64,000 nt of DNA from Actinophytocola sp963840275 (GTDB taxonomy: Bacteria; Actinomycetota; Actinomycetes; Mycobacteriales; Pseudonocardiaceae). Positions within the stretch are counted from its first letter, which is position 1. Every line of letters begins with the position of its first letter. Made by a program: the position numbers and the translations under genes. Positions 8,972 through 18,000 of the stretch are shown here, piece after piece. The notes beneath the pieces were generated by a model. That model worked only from the letters and a program-made list of their open reading frames with translations. It searched no databases and was not told the DNA's origin. Location of the stretch: contig CAWIYK010000002.1 in assembly GCA_963840275.1 (NCBI GenBank), positions 62,001-126,000 on the forward strand, read 5' to 3'.

Positions 8972-9502
8972 ATGGGCGGCAAGGGCGATGCGGTCGGCAC
9001 GTGGGGTGTCGGCACGGCCGGGGCGACGTTCGCGGCCTTGGTCCAGCGGTGGCGGCACGCCGCCAACCTGACGCAGGAGGGGCTCGCGGAGCGGTCCGGG
9101 CTGAGCCCGCGCAGCATCCAGAACCTGGAGCGCGGCAGGGTGAGCCGCCCGCGCAGGGACTCGGTGCGGCTGCTCGCCGACGCGCTCGGACTGACCGGGC
9201 GGACGCGGCTGGAGTTCGAGCGGGCCGCGCGGCTCGGCACGCCGACCCCGATCACCGAGGCGGCCAGCCGCCGCGGGGTCAGCGACAGCGGCCACCTCAC
9301 GATGGCCGACAACCTGCGGCAGCTCGTCGCGCAGGCCGGCAGCGACGGCTGGCAGCCGGTGGATCTCCGTGGTCTCACGCCGGCCGCCGACCCCGGCGCG
9401 GTGCTCGACCGGCTCTTCGTCGCGCTCGGCATCGGCCGCCCCGACGCGGCCGACCGCGCGGACGGTCCTGGCGAAGCCGCCGGGGTGTCGGTCGCCGTCT
9501 GA
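8972..9502 (+). CDS. XRE HTH protein resembling a truncated NB-ARC regulator
   Basis: A 176-residue protein with an N-terminal XRE helix-turn-helix (FAALVQRWRHAANLTQEGLAE, then LSPRSIQNLERG) of the form found at the front of large AfsR/NB-ARC regulators. After the HTH the expected P-loop is absent. A short segment (WQPVDLRGLTPAADPGAVLD, then RLFVALGIG) then resembles the piece of NB-ARC that follows the P-loop, and the protein ends 35 residues later. It looks like an internally deleted and truncated relic that may still bind DNA. ATG 8972 has GGAGGGG upstream. It is divergent from the LADTG gene pair and may control it. Confidence 0.75.
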   Translation: MGGKGDAVGTWGVGTAGATFAALVQRWRHAANLTQEGLAERSGLSPRSIQNLERGRVSRPRRDSVRLLADALGLTGRTRLEFERAARLGTPTPITEAASRRGVSDSGHLTMADNLRQLVAQAGSDGWQPVDLRGLTPAADPGAVLDRLFVALGIGRPDAADRADGPGEAAGVSVAV

Positions 9503-9508
9503 GCGGCG

Positions 9509-10765
9509 CTACGGGTTCGCTGGGGCACCACTGCTCGCGAAGGTGTTGCCGGACCAGCGGTAGTCCGGGGCGGAGGGGTCCCAGCCGGTGCTCGGCGCGC
9601 TGCCGAGGAACCTGTTGTTCAGCACGTGGATGCTCGCCGAGCCCGACCCGATCGGAGCGTCGACCTTCAGCAGCACCCCGTTCTCGATGGTCACGTTCGT
9701 GATCGCCCCGTCGAAGTCGTCCATCGTCACCTGGCCCGTCACGTTGTGGCGCAGCAGCACGCCGGCCGCGCCGGACTGGACCAGCACGTCCGCGGAGCTC
9801 AGGTAGTTGTCGAGGAGCTGGGCGTCGCCGACGAGGGTCACGCCGGACTCGAGCCTGCTCCGCCGCACGGACAGCCCGCCGGCGTGCTGCGCGACCGACG
9901 GCGCGCCGGACAGCTCGCTGTCCTCGACGGTCAGGTTGCCGGCGTTCTGGCTGAGCGCGGGCGACCCGAACGCGGCGACGACGATGACGCGGCGCAGCGT
10001 GACGTTCTGGGCGTCGACGATCACCGTGCCGGTCACCCTGAGGTCGCTGACCACCTGACCCGGCGTGGTGATCCGCAGGTCGCCGTGGTGGTCGGCGAGC
10101 ACGGCGCCGACCGGGACGCCGGTGTTGGACGCGGACGGGTCACCGACCATCGGCGGCCAGGACACCTGGTTGCCGGGGCCGGGGCCCGCGTCCTCGCCGT
10201 CCTGCGGGCCGCCGCTGCCGGAGTCCTGCTCCTCGCCGGCCGGGTTCGCGTTGGTGCCGGTCCCCGGCACGTTCGGCGCGGTCTGGCTGCCGGTCGGCGG
10301 CTGCGTCGAGGACGTCGGCGGCTGCGAGCTGCGCGTCCGGTCCGGGCCGTCGATGATCATCGTGGGATCGGCTGGCGGGGCGTCGGACCACAGCTGGCCG
10401 GCGACCACCACGCCACCGAGCCCGACGACGACGGCCGCCGCGGCCGCGACGGCCACCGAGCGCCGCCGCCGGGTGGGGCGCAGCTCGCGGTCGGTGGGGA
10501 GGGTGCGGATCTTCGCGCCGTCGGTGTCGGCCTTGGCGTCCTCGCCCGGCTCGACGTGGATCTCCGTGCCGGGGCCGACCCTGATCTCGAGGCCCGGCGT
10601 CTCTTCGGCCTCTTCGTCGGTGAACGGGGTCGGGTCGGCGGAGGTCGCGTGCACGTCGGCGATGCGTTCGCGCCAGCGGTCCAGGCTCGGCGGCGGCTCG
10701 ATCTCCGCGAACAGCGACCGCAGCTCGTTCTCGTCGACCGGCTCGCCCCGGGTGCGCCACGTCAT
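9509..10765 (-). CDS. Membrane protein with extracytoplasmic beta-helix, sigma-factor partner
   Basis: A 418-residue protein. The N-terminal 100 residues are acidic and cytosolic (ELRSLFAEIEPPPSLDRWRERI), as in membrane anti-sigma factors. A basic cluster and one membrane helix follow (RRRRSVAVAAAAAVVVGLGG, about 96-122). Next is a Pro/Thr/Gly-rich linker of about 90 residues, then an external domain of repeating short beta strands (VTGTVIVDAQNVTLRRVIVV, NLTVEDSELSGAPSVAQHAG) typical of right-handed parallel beta-helices. The ATG overlaps the sigma-factor stop by 4 bases, so the two are made together. An anti-sigma role is inferred from context; no ZAS zinc motif is visible. Confidence 0.75.
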   Translation of the reverse strand: MTWRTRGEPVDENELRSLFAEIEPPPSLDRWRERIADVHATSADPTPFTDEEAEETPGLEIRVGPGTEIHVEPGEDAKADTDGAKIRTLPTDRELRPTRRRRSVAVAAAAAVVVGLGGVVVAGQLWSDAPPADPTMIIDGPDRTRSSQPPTSSTQPPTGSQTAPNVPGTGTNANPAGEEQDSGSGGPQDGEDAGPGPGNQVSWPPMVGDPSASNTGVPVGAVLADHHGDLRITTPGQVVSDLRVTGTVIVDAQNVTLRRVIVVAAFGSPALSQNAGNLTVEDSELSGAPSVAQHAGGLSVRRSRLESGVTLVGDAQLLDNYLSSADVLVQSGAAGVLLRHNVTGQVTMDDFDGAITNVTIENGVLLKVDAPIGSGSASIHVLNNRFLGSAPSTGWDPSAPDYRWSGNTFASSGAPANP

Positions 10766-11352
10766 CGCGACACCCCCATGTGCCGCTGCAGCCGCGCGAG
10801 CGCCCGCTTGCTCGCCATCGTCGCCGCGTGTTCCGAGATGCCGAGCACGGCCGCGACCTCGGCGTAGGGCAGACCGGCGGCGACGCGCAGACCGAGGACC
10901 GTGCGGTCCTTCTCCGACAGGTGCGCCATGGCGGCGAGCGCCTGTCGCACCTCGTCCCGCAACACGACCTCACCTTCCACGTCGGTCTTCTGGTCGACCT
11001 CCGACTCGTTCCCGAAGAACCGGGCCACCAGCGCCGACCGCCTCGTGTGCCGGCGCCGGTGGTCGATCACCGCGTTGCGTGCGATCCGCAGCAGCCACGC
11101 CAGCACCGCCCCCGGCTCCGGCTCGGCCGCCGCGTACGCGTGGAACGCGGCCGCGAACACGTCCGCGGCCAGGTCCTCCGCGTCGCCGCGGTTGTTCACC
11201 TGCGACAGGCAGTACCGGAACACCCGCGCGGCGTGGTCCCGGTAGACCTGCTCGAACGGCAGCACCACCGATTCGGCGCGCTCCACGTCAGGCTCCTGGG
11301 TGCGCTCCGAATCCGGTTCTGCCGTGTCATCTGGGAGAACGCGTGAGCTCAC
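10762..11352 (-). CDS. ECF-type RNA polymerase sigma factor
   Basis: A 196-residue sigma-70-family protein with an acidic N-terminal extension of about 30 residues. Region 2 (FEQVYRDHAARVFRYCLSQV, AEDLAADVFAAAF) and region 4 (LSEKDRTVLGLRVAAGLPYA, EVAAVLGISEHAATMASKRA) are intact. The two regions are linked by a charged segment. The 3' end overlaps the membrane beta-helix gene in an ATGA junction, as is typical of sigma/anti-sigma pairs. The regulon is unknown. Confidence 0.88.
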   Translation of the reverse strand: MSSRVLPDDTAEPDSERTQEPDVERAESVVLPFEQVYRDHAARVFRYCLSQVNNRGDAEDLAADVFAAAFHAYAAAEPEPGAVLAWLLRIARNAVIDHRRRHTRRSALVARFFGNESEVDQKTDVEGEVVLRDEVRQALAAMAHLSEKDRTVLGLRVAAGLPYAEVAAVLGISEHAATMASKRALARLQRHMGVSR

Positions 11353-11662
11353 GAAATCTCACACCCCGATTTCGACGCCTGTGCGCGGCCCGTGCGCCGC
11401 CTGTGCGCGCGCCACCGTGCCCGGCCTGCCCATGGCAGGCGGCAGCACGGTGCGCGACACGAAGTCTCCCCAGGTCAGCTCCACCGCGGCGGCGCGGCTG
11501 GAGGTACAAGAAACTGGCGGAGGCTAGCAGTGCGCCGCCACGAAATCGAGGCTCAAACCGTTATGAAGGTCGGGGCCACCGAACGCGCTGTGCGCAGCCG
11601 GCGAGGCTTCGTCGTAAGGCGAATCCTTGGCGCGGATGTGCGCCGGGTGCCACGTTGGGCAC
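11353..11662. other. Divergent intergenic region, sigma factor / methyltransferase
   Basis: About 310 bases between the sigma-factor gene and the methyltransferase gene. It should hold both promoters. I see no convincing gene and no strong repeat. Confidence 0.35.
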
Positions 11663-12394
11663 ATGACGACTTTCGATCCGCGTCTCTACGGGGCGCGCTG
11701 GGCGGACAACTACGACGAGTGGCATGCCGGGATGCTGGACGACCAGGCGGCGGTCGAGGCACTGGCGAAACTCGCCGACGGCGGGTCGGCGCTGGAGTTC
11801 GGGGTGGGCACCGGCCGGCTGGCGGTGCCGCTGGCCGAGCGGGGGCTGGACGTCGTCGGCGTGGACATCAGCCCGGACATGCTGGCCAAGCTGCGGAGGA
11901 AGTCGTCTGCCGTGACGGTCGTCGAGGGCAGCATGACGACGGTGCGCCTGTCGCGCGAGTTCGACCTGGTGTTCGTCGGGTTCAGCTCGATCTACGTGCT
12001 CGGCACCCAGCGGGAGCAGGTCGACCTGTTCCGCAACGCGGCCGCGCATCTGCGCTCCGGCGGCCGGTTCGCGCTGGAGACGTGGGTGCCCACCACGGCC
12101 ACGAGCGACACCGGCCGCAGCCCGCTGACCGTGACGAAGATCGAACCGGACCGCGTGACCATGGTCGCGGCCGTCAACGACCCCGTGACGGCCCTCCACA
12201 CCGGGATGTGGATGACGTTCGAACCGGACGGCGTCAAGTTCTACCCGCTCGACGGCCGGACCGTGACCCACCACGAGATGGACCTGATGGCGGAGCTGGC
12301 CGGACTGGAGCCGGAGTCCCGCTGGGCGGACTGGAAGGGCACCCCGTTCGGCAGGGACGCGAAGATGCACGTGTCGATCTACCGCAAGCCGTGA
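11663..12394 (+). CDS. Class I SAM-dependent methyltransferase
   Basis: A 243-residue Rossmann-fold methyltransferase. Motif I is ALEFGVGTGRLAVPL, followed by the acidic end of strand 2 (VVGVDISPDMLAKL), motif II (FDLVFVGFSSIYVL) and motif III (LRSGGRFALE). The N-terminal sequence (DPRLYGARWADNYDEWHAG) is typical of small-molecule methyltransferases. ATG 11663 is chosen because the frame upstream is not protein-like; there is no clear ribosome site, so translation may be leaderless. It ends just before a strong bidirectional terminator. Substrate unknown. Confidence 0.85.
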   Translation: MTTFDPRLYGARWADNYDEWHAGMLDDQAAVEALAKLADGGSALEFGVGTGRLAVPLAERGLDVVGVDISPDMLAKLRRKSSAVTVVEGSMTTVRLSREFDLVFVGFSSIYVLGTQREQVDLFRNAAAHLRSGGRFALETWVPTTATSDTGRSPLTVTKIEPDRVTMVAAVNDPVTALHTGMWMTFEPDGVKFYPLDGRTVTHHEMDLMAELAGLEPESRWADWKGTPFGRDAKMHVSIYRKP

Positions 12395-12399
12395 GACGG

Positions 12400-12434
12400 C
12401 CGTGGGCCCCGCGGCAGTGCCACGGGGCCCACGG
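12400..12434. terminator. Bidirectional terminator
   Basis: CCGTGGGCCCCG (12400-12411) and CGGGGCCCACGG (12423-12434) make a perfect 12-pair stem with an 11-base loop. It sits between the converging methyltransferase and 5'-nucleotidase genes and can serve both. Confidence 0.8.
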
Positions 12435-12443
12435 AGTCTCCGG

Positions 12444-14144
12444 TTACGGCGCGACCGTGATGCGGTCCGCGGCCGGCGGTGCGATGTTCGGGTTCGCCGT
12501 CAGGTACTCGGTGAACGCGTCCAGGTCGACCGGGCCGCCCGCGATGTCCGTGCCGTTCACGAACTCGGCGAAGCCGTCCCCGCCCGCGGCGAGGAAGTTG
12601 TTCACCGAGACGCGGTAGGTGGCGGTGTCGGACACCGGCTCGCCGGCGACCGTGATGTTCGAGATCTTCGAGCCGACCGCCGCCGACTCCGACCACGTGT
12701 AGTGCAGCGTCGAGGAGATCTGCAGGATGCGCACCTGCACGGTCCCGTCCGGCTGCGGCTGCCACTGCTGCTCGAGCACGGTCTTGAGCTGCGCGCCGGT
12801 CAGCGTCATCGTCTGCATGATGTTGCTGAACGGCTGCACCGCGAACGCCTCGCCGTAGGTCACGACGCCGTCGCCCTCCCCGGCAGGCGAGCCGGCGAAC
12901 GTGAGGTCGGTGCGGATGCCGCCCGGGTTGGTGACGGCGATCTGGGCGTTGTTGGCCGCGGTCGCGGCGAGCTGCGCGTCGGCGATCACGTCGCCCAGCG
13001 GCGACTCGCCGGAGGCCGGCGCGGCGCGCACGAGGTCGGCGGAGATCGTGCCGACCTTCTCGTTCGCGATCGGCGCGGCCTTCGTCTTGGCCTCGTCGAC
13101 CAGTGCCTGCACCGTTGGGTCCGGCGTGACCGTGCGGGTGACGATCTCGTTGTGCGCCAACGTCTTGTCGCGCACCACGTCGCGGCTGCGCTTGTCGATC
13201 TTCAGGTCGACGACCGAGAGCAGCCGGCCGAACGACGCGCCCTGGATCAGCGTGCGGGGGTTGCCGGCCGGGTCGGAGACGGTGCAGTTGTACTGCTGGT
13301 GGCTGTGGCCGGTGAACACGACGTCGACCGAGGCGGACGCGGCCGTGGCGATCGCGGTCGCCGGGCCGGGCTTGGTCTTGCAGTCGTCGGGGCCGCCGCC
13401 CTCGGTGTTGTCGCCCTGGTGGACGAGCACGACCTGGGTCTTGATGCCGAGGCGGTCGAGCAGCTTGGAGGACCGGTTGATGGCCTCGACCTCGTCGCCG
13501 AACTCGAGGCCCTCGATCGCCTCCGGGGTGACCACCAGCGGCAGGTCCTTCAGCGTGACGCCGATGATGCCGATCGGCACGCCGCCGGAGACCTGGACGG
13601 TGAAGGGGAACGCGGCGGGCAGTCCGTTGTCGAAGTAGACGTTGCCGCCGAGGATCGGGAAGCGGGCGCCGGAGTAGCTGTCGCGGAACTGGCAGCCGTC
13701 GGTCGGGTGGCAGCCGCCGAACTGCATGCGGAGCAGCTCGCGGTAGCCCTCGTCGAGCTCGTGGTTGCCGATCGTGGAGGCCTTCACGCCGAGGCCGTTC
13801 AGGAGTTCCATGGTCGGCTCGTCGTGGAACAGCGCGGAGTCCAGCGGCGACGCGCCGACGTTGTCGCCGGCGGACAGGACCAGTGAGTTGGCGACCTCGC
13901 CGCGCAGCTGCTTGACGTGCGTGGCCAGGTAGGCGGCGCCACCGGCGTCGACGGTCGTGCCGTCGGGCAGCGTGACCCGGCCGGACGACCCGGCGGGTGG
14001 CTGCAGGTTGCCGTGGAAGTCGTTGAACGTGATGAGCCGAACGTCCGTGGTGGCGCTCGGCGCGGCGGCCAGTGCCTGCGCGCCGCCAGCGGCCACCAGC
14101 GCCGCGGCAGCGACCACGGTCGCCAGTTTCGTGAAAGCCCTCAT
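12444..14144 (-). CDS. Secreted bifunctional 5'-nucleotidase / cyclic phosphodiesterase
   Basis: A 566-residue exported metallophosphoesterase of the UshA/5'-nucleotidase family. The signal peptide is residues 1-28 (LATVVAAAALVAAGGAQALA). The catalytic domain has the metal-binding motifs ITFNDFHGNL, GNHELDEG and VVFTGHSHQQY. The C-terminal 5'-nucleotidase domain (GVVTYGEAFAVQPFSNIMQT, and YRVSVNNFLAAGGDGF) binds the nucleotide base. It probably releases phosphate and nucleosides from extracellular nucleotides. ATG 14144 gives the signal peptide; the open frame further upstream has no protein-like sequence. It converges on the methyltransferase gene through a shared terminator. Confidence 0.9.
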   Translation of the reverse strand: MRAFTKLATVVAAAALVAAGGAQALAAAPSATTDVRLITFNDFHGNLQPPAGSSGRVTLPDGTTVDAGGAAYLATHVKQLRGEVANSLVLSAGDNVGASPLDSALFHDEPTMELLNGLGVKASTIGNHELDEGYRELLRMQFGGCHPTDGCQFRDSYSGARFPILGGNVYFDNGLPAAFPFTVQVSGGVPIGIIGVTLKDLPLVVTPEAIEGLEFGDEVEAINRSSKLLDRLGIKTQVVLVHQGDNTEGGGPDDCKTKPGPATAIATAASASVDVVFTGHSHQQYNCTVSDPAGNPRTLIQGASFGRLLSVVDLKIDKRSRDVVRDKTLAHNEIVTRTVTPDPTVQALVDEAKTKAAPIANEKVGTISADLVRAAPASGESPLGDVIADAQLAATAANNAQIAVTNPGGIRTDLTFAGSPAGEGDGVVTYGEAFAVQPFSNIMQTMTLTGAQLKTVLEQQWQPQPDGTVQVRILQISSTLHYTWSESAAVGSKISNITVAGEPVSDTATYRVSVNNFLAAGGDGFAEFVNGTDIAGGPVDLDAFTEYLTANPNIAPPAADRITVAP

Positions 14145-14235
14145 GATCCTCCGTCCAGGCGTGTGCGGCAGGGAGTCTGCACGTCGGAGCCGATGTTTAC
14201 CAGCCCCGAACGGCGCACGTTCTAACCTTGTCGGT

Positions 14236-14712
14236 GTGACCGCGATTGCAGAAGAGCCGCGTTGGCTGGACCAGGGCGAGATGCGGGCCTGGCGCGCGTA
14301 TGTGATCGGCAGCGAATTGTTGCGGAAGCAACTCAACAGGGAGCTGCAGGACCGTCACGGACTGGCGCTGGCCGACTACGAGGTGTTGGTCCGACTGTCC
14401 GAAGGCGACGGTGGACGGATGCGGATGGCCCAGCTGGCCGGCGAGGTCGCGTCCTCCAAGAGCCGGCTGTCCCACCAGATCGGCCGCATGGAGACCGCGG
14501 GACTGGTCCAACGAGTCGAATGCGGCGACGACGCGCGCGGCGTCTTCGCGGAGATCACGGAAACCGGCCGCACCCGACTGCGAGAGACCGCGCCGACCCA
14601 CGTGGCGGGGGTGCGTGCCCACCTGATCGACCTGCTGCCGGCCGGCGAGCAGGCGGCGTTGGCGGAGATCTTCGAGCGCGTCCTGTCCCACCTCGACCCG
14701 GAGGACGCGTGA
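14236..14712 (+). CDS. MarR-family regulator
   Basis: A 158-residue MarR-type winged-helix protein, GTG start. It shows YEVLVRLSEGDGGRMRMAQL, then ASSKSRLSHQIGRMETAGLV as recognition helix and RVECGDDARGVFAEITETGR as wing, flanked by N- and C-terminal dimerisation helices. It is divergent from the 5'-nucleotidase gene and ends 18 bases before tRNA-Ser. The ligand and targets are unknown. Confidence 0.88.
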   Translation: MTAIAEEPRWLDQGEMRAWRAYVIGSELLRKQLNRELQDRHGLALADYEVLVRLSEGDGGRMRMAQLAGEVASSKSRLSHQIGRMETAGLVQRVECGDDARGVFAEITETGRTRLRETAPTHVAGVRAHLIDLLPAGEQAALAEIFERVLSHLDPEDA

Positions 14713-14730
14713 GCTAGTCTTCTTGACCAT

Positions 14731-14815
14731 GGAGGCGTGGCAGAGCGGCCGATTGCACCTGTCTTGAAAACAGGAGACCTTCACGGGTCCGGGGGTTCAA
14801 ATCCCTCCGCCTCCG
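14731..14815 (+). tRNA. tRNA-Ser(TGA), integration target
   Basis: An 85-nucleotide class II tRNA. The acceptor GGAGGCG pairs with CGCCTCC, the anticodon loop CTTGAAA gives TGA, there is a long variable arm, the T arm is GGGGGTTCAAATCCC, and the discriminator is G. CCA is not encoded. The 3' half from the anticodon loop onwards is repeated at 38,341 and 40,528, showing that it is an integrase attachment site. Confidence 0.97.
14763..14815. other. attL core of element A (3' half of tRNA-Ser)
   Basis: Positions 14763-14815 recur at 38341-38393 with four differences and at 40528-40581 with four other differences. The last 28 bases are identical between the first two copies. The intact tRNA lies here, so this is the left junction of the first integrated element. 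Confidence 0.85.
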
Positions 14816-14819
14816 CTCT

Positions 14820-14896
14820 CTGACCAGGCAAATCAGTGTCTGACACGCAACGCGTGCGCCCGTCATGTTGTCTTGGGTCTCATTCGAGGTCTCATT
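14820..14896. repeat. Putative integrase arm sites, left
   Basis: Just inside attL are CTGACCAGG at 14820-14828 and two GTCTCATT copies at 14877-14884 and 14889-14896, spaced 12 bases apart. The same GTCTCATT pair with the same 12-base spacing occurs beside the third core copy (40418, 40430), and a single copy beside the second (38454). They look like arm-type integrase sites. Confidence 0.55.
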
Positions 14897-15090
14897 TGCT
14901 CCCGCCAAACCCACTTGCGGGAAGGTCTCTGAGTCATCGAACTCACGTAGGCAAACGCCACCGGTCCTGAGGCAGGATCCTCCGGCTAGTTGTGTCGTCC
15001 TTCGCGAACCTCCAGAGCGATCTGCTCGGCCGCGCTCGACACGCTCACGGCCTGACCGGTAGTGACAGACCTGGTCGGTAGATTCACCGG

Positions 15091-18000
15091 GTGACTTCGC
15101 CTCTGATGACAGCGCGTGCGGCGTTGATGGATCGGCTTGTAGCTCGGGCTGGTGGTGTGCGTAGTGAGGCGACAATCCAGGCAGATGTCCGGAATCTGTT
15201 GCTCGATCCAGAGCTCGGGCTGGGTGAGGACGATCTCGATGTTCAGCTTGAGGTACAGGTCGGGGCTAGGCAACGGATCGATGTTGAGGTTGGCCGCACG
15301 GTCATTGAGGTTAAGCGTTCGTTGGCCAGCCCTGCTGTGGTCGCGGCGGCGACGACGCAGTTGGCGGGGTACGTGACGACGCGGACCGCGGAGATGAGGC
15401 AGCGCTATGTCGGGATCTTGACCGATGGGCGACTGTGGATCGCGTTTCACGAGGTCAACGGCGATCTGGTGGAGGCGACCCGGCATACCGCTGTTGCGGG
15501 TACGGGTGGTGCGAAGCCGCTGCTGCGGTGGCTTGAGGGCGTGTTGGCGACTAAGCGGGCGGTGCCGCCGACTCCACTGGAGATCGTAGATCGGTTGGGC
15601 GCGAACAGTTCTTCGCATGCGTTGGACCGGGCGACGTTGTCGGCGCTGTACGCCGATAGCCGGGAGTTGCCGACGGTCAAGCTCAAGCGCGATTTGTGGG
15701 CGGATCTGCTGCGCAGCGCGCTGGGCACGCAGTTCCCCGACACCGACGAGTTGTTCCTTGAGCACACACTGTTGGTGAACTCGGCGGAGATCATCGCGCA
15801 CTTGGTGCTCGGGCTCAACGTCGAGCAGCTTTCGTCGGCGACGTTGTTGTCGGGGGATCAGTTCACGATCGCCGGGCTACATGGGGTGGTGGATCGGGAC
15901 TTCTTCGACTGGGTGCTGGAGGTGCCCGGCGGAGACGGGTTCGTTACTGCGTTGGCTCGCAGGCTGGCCCGATTCGACTGGTCGCAGGTGGAGCATGATG
16001 TGCTCAAGGTGCTGTACGAGTCGGTGATTTCCACGGAGACCCGCAAGGCGTTGGGCGAGTACTACACCCCGGACTGGCTGGCCAACCGGATCGTGTCGGA
16101 GGTGGTCACCGACCCGCTCAACCAGCGGGTGCTTGACCCTAGTTGCGGTTCGGGGACGTTCGTGTTCTACGCGGTGAAGCGGTTCCTGGAAGCGGCCGAC
16201 GATGCCGGGATGAGCTTGAAAGACGCAATGATGCTCGTGCCATCACGGGTCATGGGTATCGATTTGCACCCGGTAGCGGTCGCGCTGGCGCGGGTGACCT
16301 ACCTGCTCGCGCTAGGGCGAGAGAGGCTCAACTCGCCGAATCGGGGCACCCTGTCGGTGCCGATCTATCTCGGTGACTCGCTCGGCTGGGACCAGCACCG
16401 AGATCTGTTCTCAGTGGACGATTTGGTGATACCGACGGAAGTCGGCGACCAGTTGTTCTCAACCGAGTTGCGGTTCGCTGATCGTCTTCTCGCCGACAGC
16501 TCAACATTTGATGCGCTGGTTGAGGCCCTGGTTTCCGAGGCTGGCCGAGCCGCGGGAAGGACCACCAGTAAGCTTTCGGACGGCACGATCCGGCGGTTGG
16601 CTATCTCCCAGCGAGACGTGCCCGCTTTAAACGCGAACTTCGTACGGCTCAAACAATTGCACGAGGCCGACCGCGATCATGTTTGGTCTTACTACATCCG
16701 TAACGTGTCGCGGCCGGCGTGGCTGGCGCGGGAAGAGAACCGGGTCGATGTTCTGGTCGGCAACCCGCCCTGGCTGTCCTATCGACACATGACAACCGCT
16801 ATGCAGAAGCGCTTCAAGGAACTATGCCAAGAGCGTGGGTTCTGGCGCAACGAAGCCACCGCTACCCACCAAGACTTGGCTGGGGTGTTCGTCGCTCGCG
16901 CGGTCGAGCGCTATCTGAAAAAGGGAGGACGGTTGGCATTCGTCGTACCGAACCCTGTGATTGACCGCGACTACTGGTCTGGGTTCCGTACTGGCGACTT
17001 CCAGGGCGCCGCAGTCACGTTCACCACCAGTTGGGATCTGCGACGTATCCGGCCGCACCTGTTTCCGCGCGGGTCGGCGGTCATCTTCGGCACGAATTGT
17101 GCACAAGCCACGACCATGCCCCGCCTGGCGCTGGTGTGGGTCGGGCGAGCTCCGCACCGGCACGCCACCATCGACGCTGCCGATCATCTCCGACAAATAT
17201 TGGCCGAATTGACCTTCGCGGGTGGCGAGGATGGTGACCGCTCCCCATACGCCACGAGATTCAGCCAGGGGGCCAACCTTGTGCCGAGGATGATGTTCCG
17301 AGTCGAGTCGGGGCCTGTTAGCGGGCTCGGGGTGCCATCAGGGCGGATAAACGTGCAGTCGAAACGCTCCGTGGGCGAGAAAGCTCCCTGGAAGCATTTG
17401 CCGAGCATGGCCGGCATGGTGGAAACCGAGTTCGTATGGCCCACCATTCTCGGCGAGCACGTTATTCCGTTCCGGGTGCTCACCCCGGATAAGTTCGTCA
17501 TCCCGCTGACTCAACGCGGCGAGATTTTGGGCGGCGAAGATCCAGACATTGACAGGTATCCAGGTCTCGCGACGTGGGTTCGGACGGCAGAAACCTTGTG
17601 GAGCGAGCGCGGCGCCTCGAACCTGACGCTGACGGGCCAGATTGACCACATGAGCAAGCTCCGTCAGCAGGTGCCCGTTGCCCGGCTTCGCGTCGTCTAT
17701 GCTGCCTCTGGAATGCATGTAGCCGCTGCTCTGGTCACTGACCCACGGGTGATCTTCGAGCACGCTGTCTACTGGGCCGCCGTGGCCAGTGAGTCCGAAG
17801 GTCACTACCTGGTCGGCATTCTCAACAGCCCGTCTCTCACCGAACTCGTGCGCCCACTCATGTCCTACGGCAAGGATGAACGGCACGTCGACAAGCACGT
17901 CTGGAAGCTGCCGATCCCCACCTACGATCCGAGTAACGAGGTCCACACCGAGATTTCCCAGTTGGCACGTCAACTCACTGCCGAGATCGCCGATCAGAAC

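Noticed and set aside
12402..13886. Plus-strand open frame of 494 codons over the 5'-nucleotidase
   Set aside because: Antisense reading of a clear secreted enzyme gene. The translation is Arg/Val/Asp-rich and has no domain.
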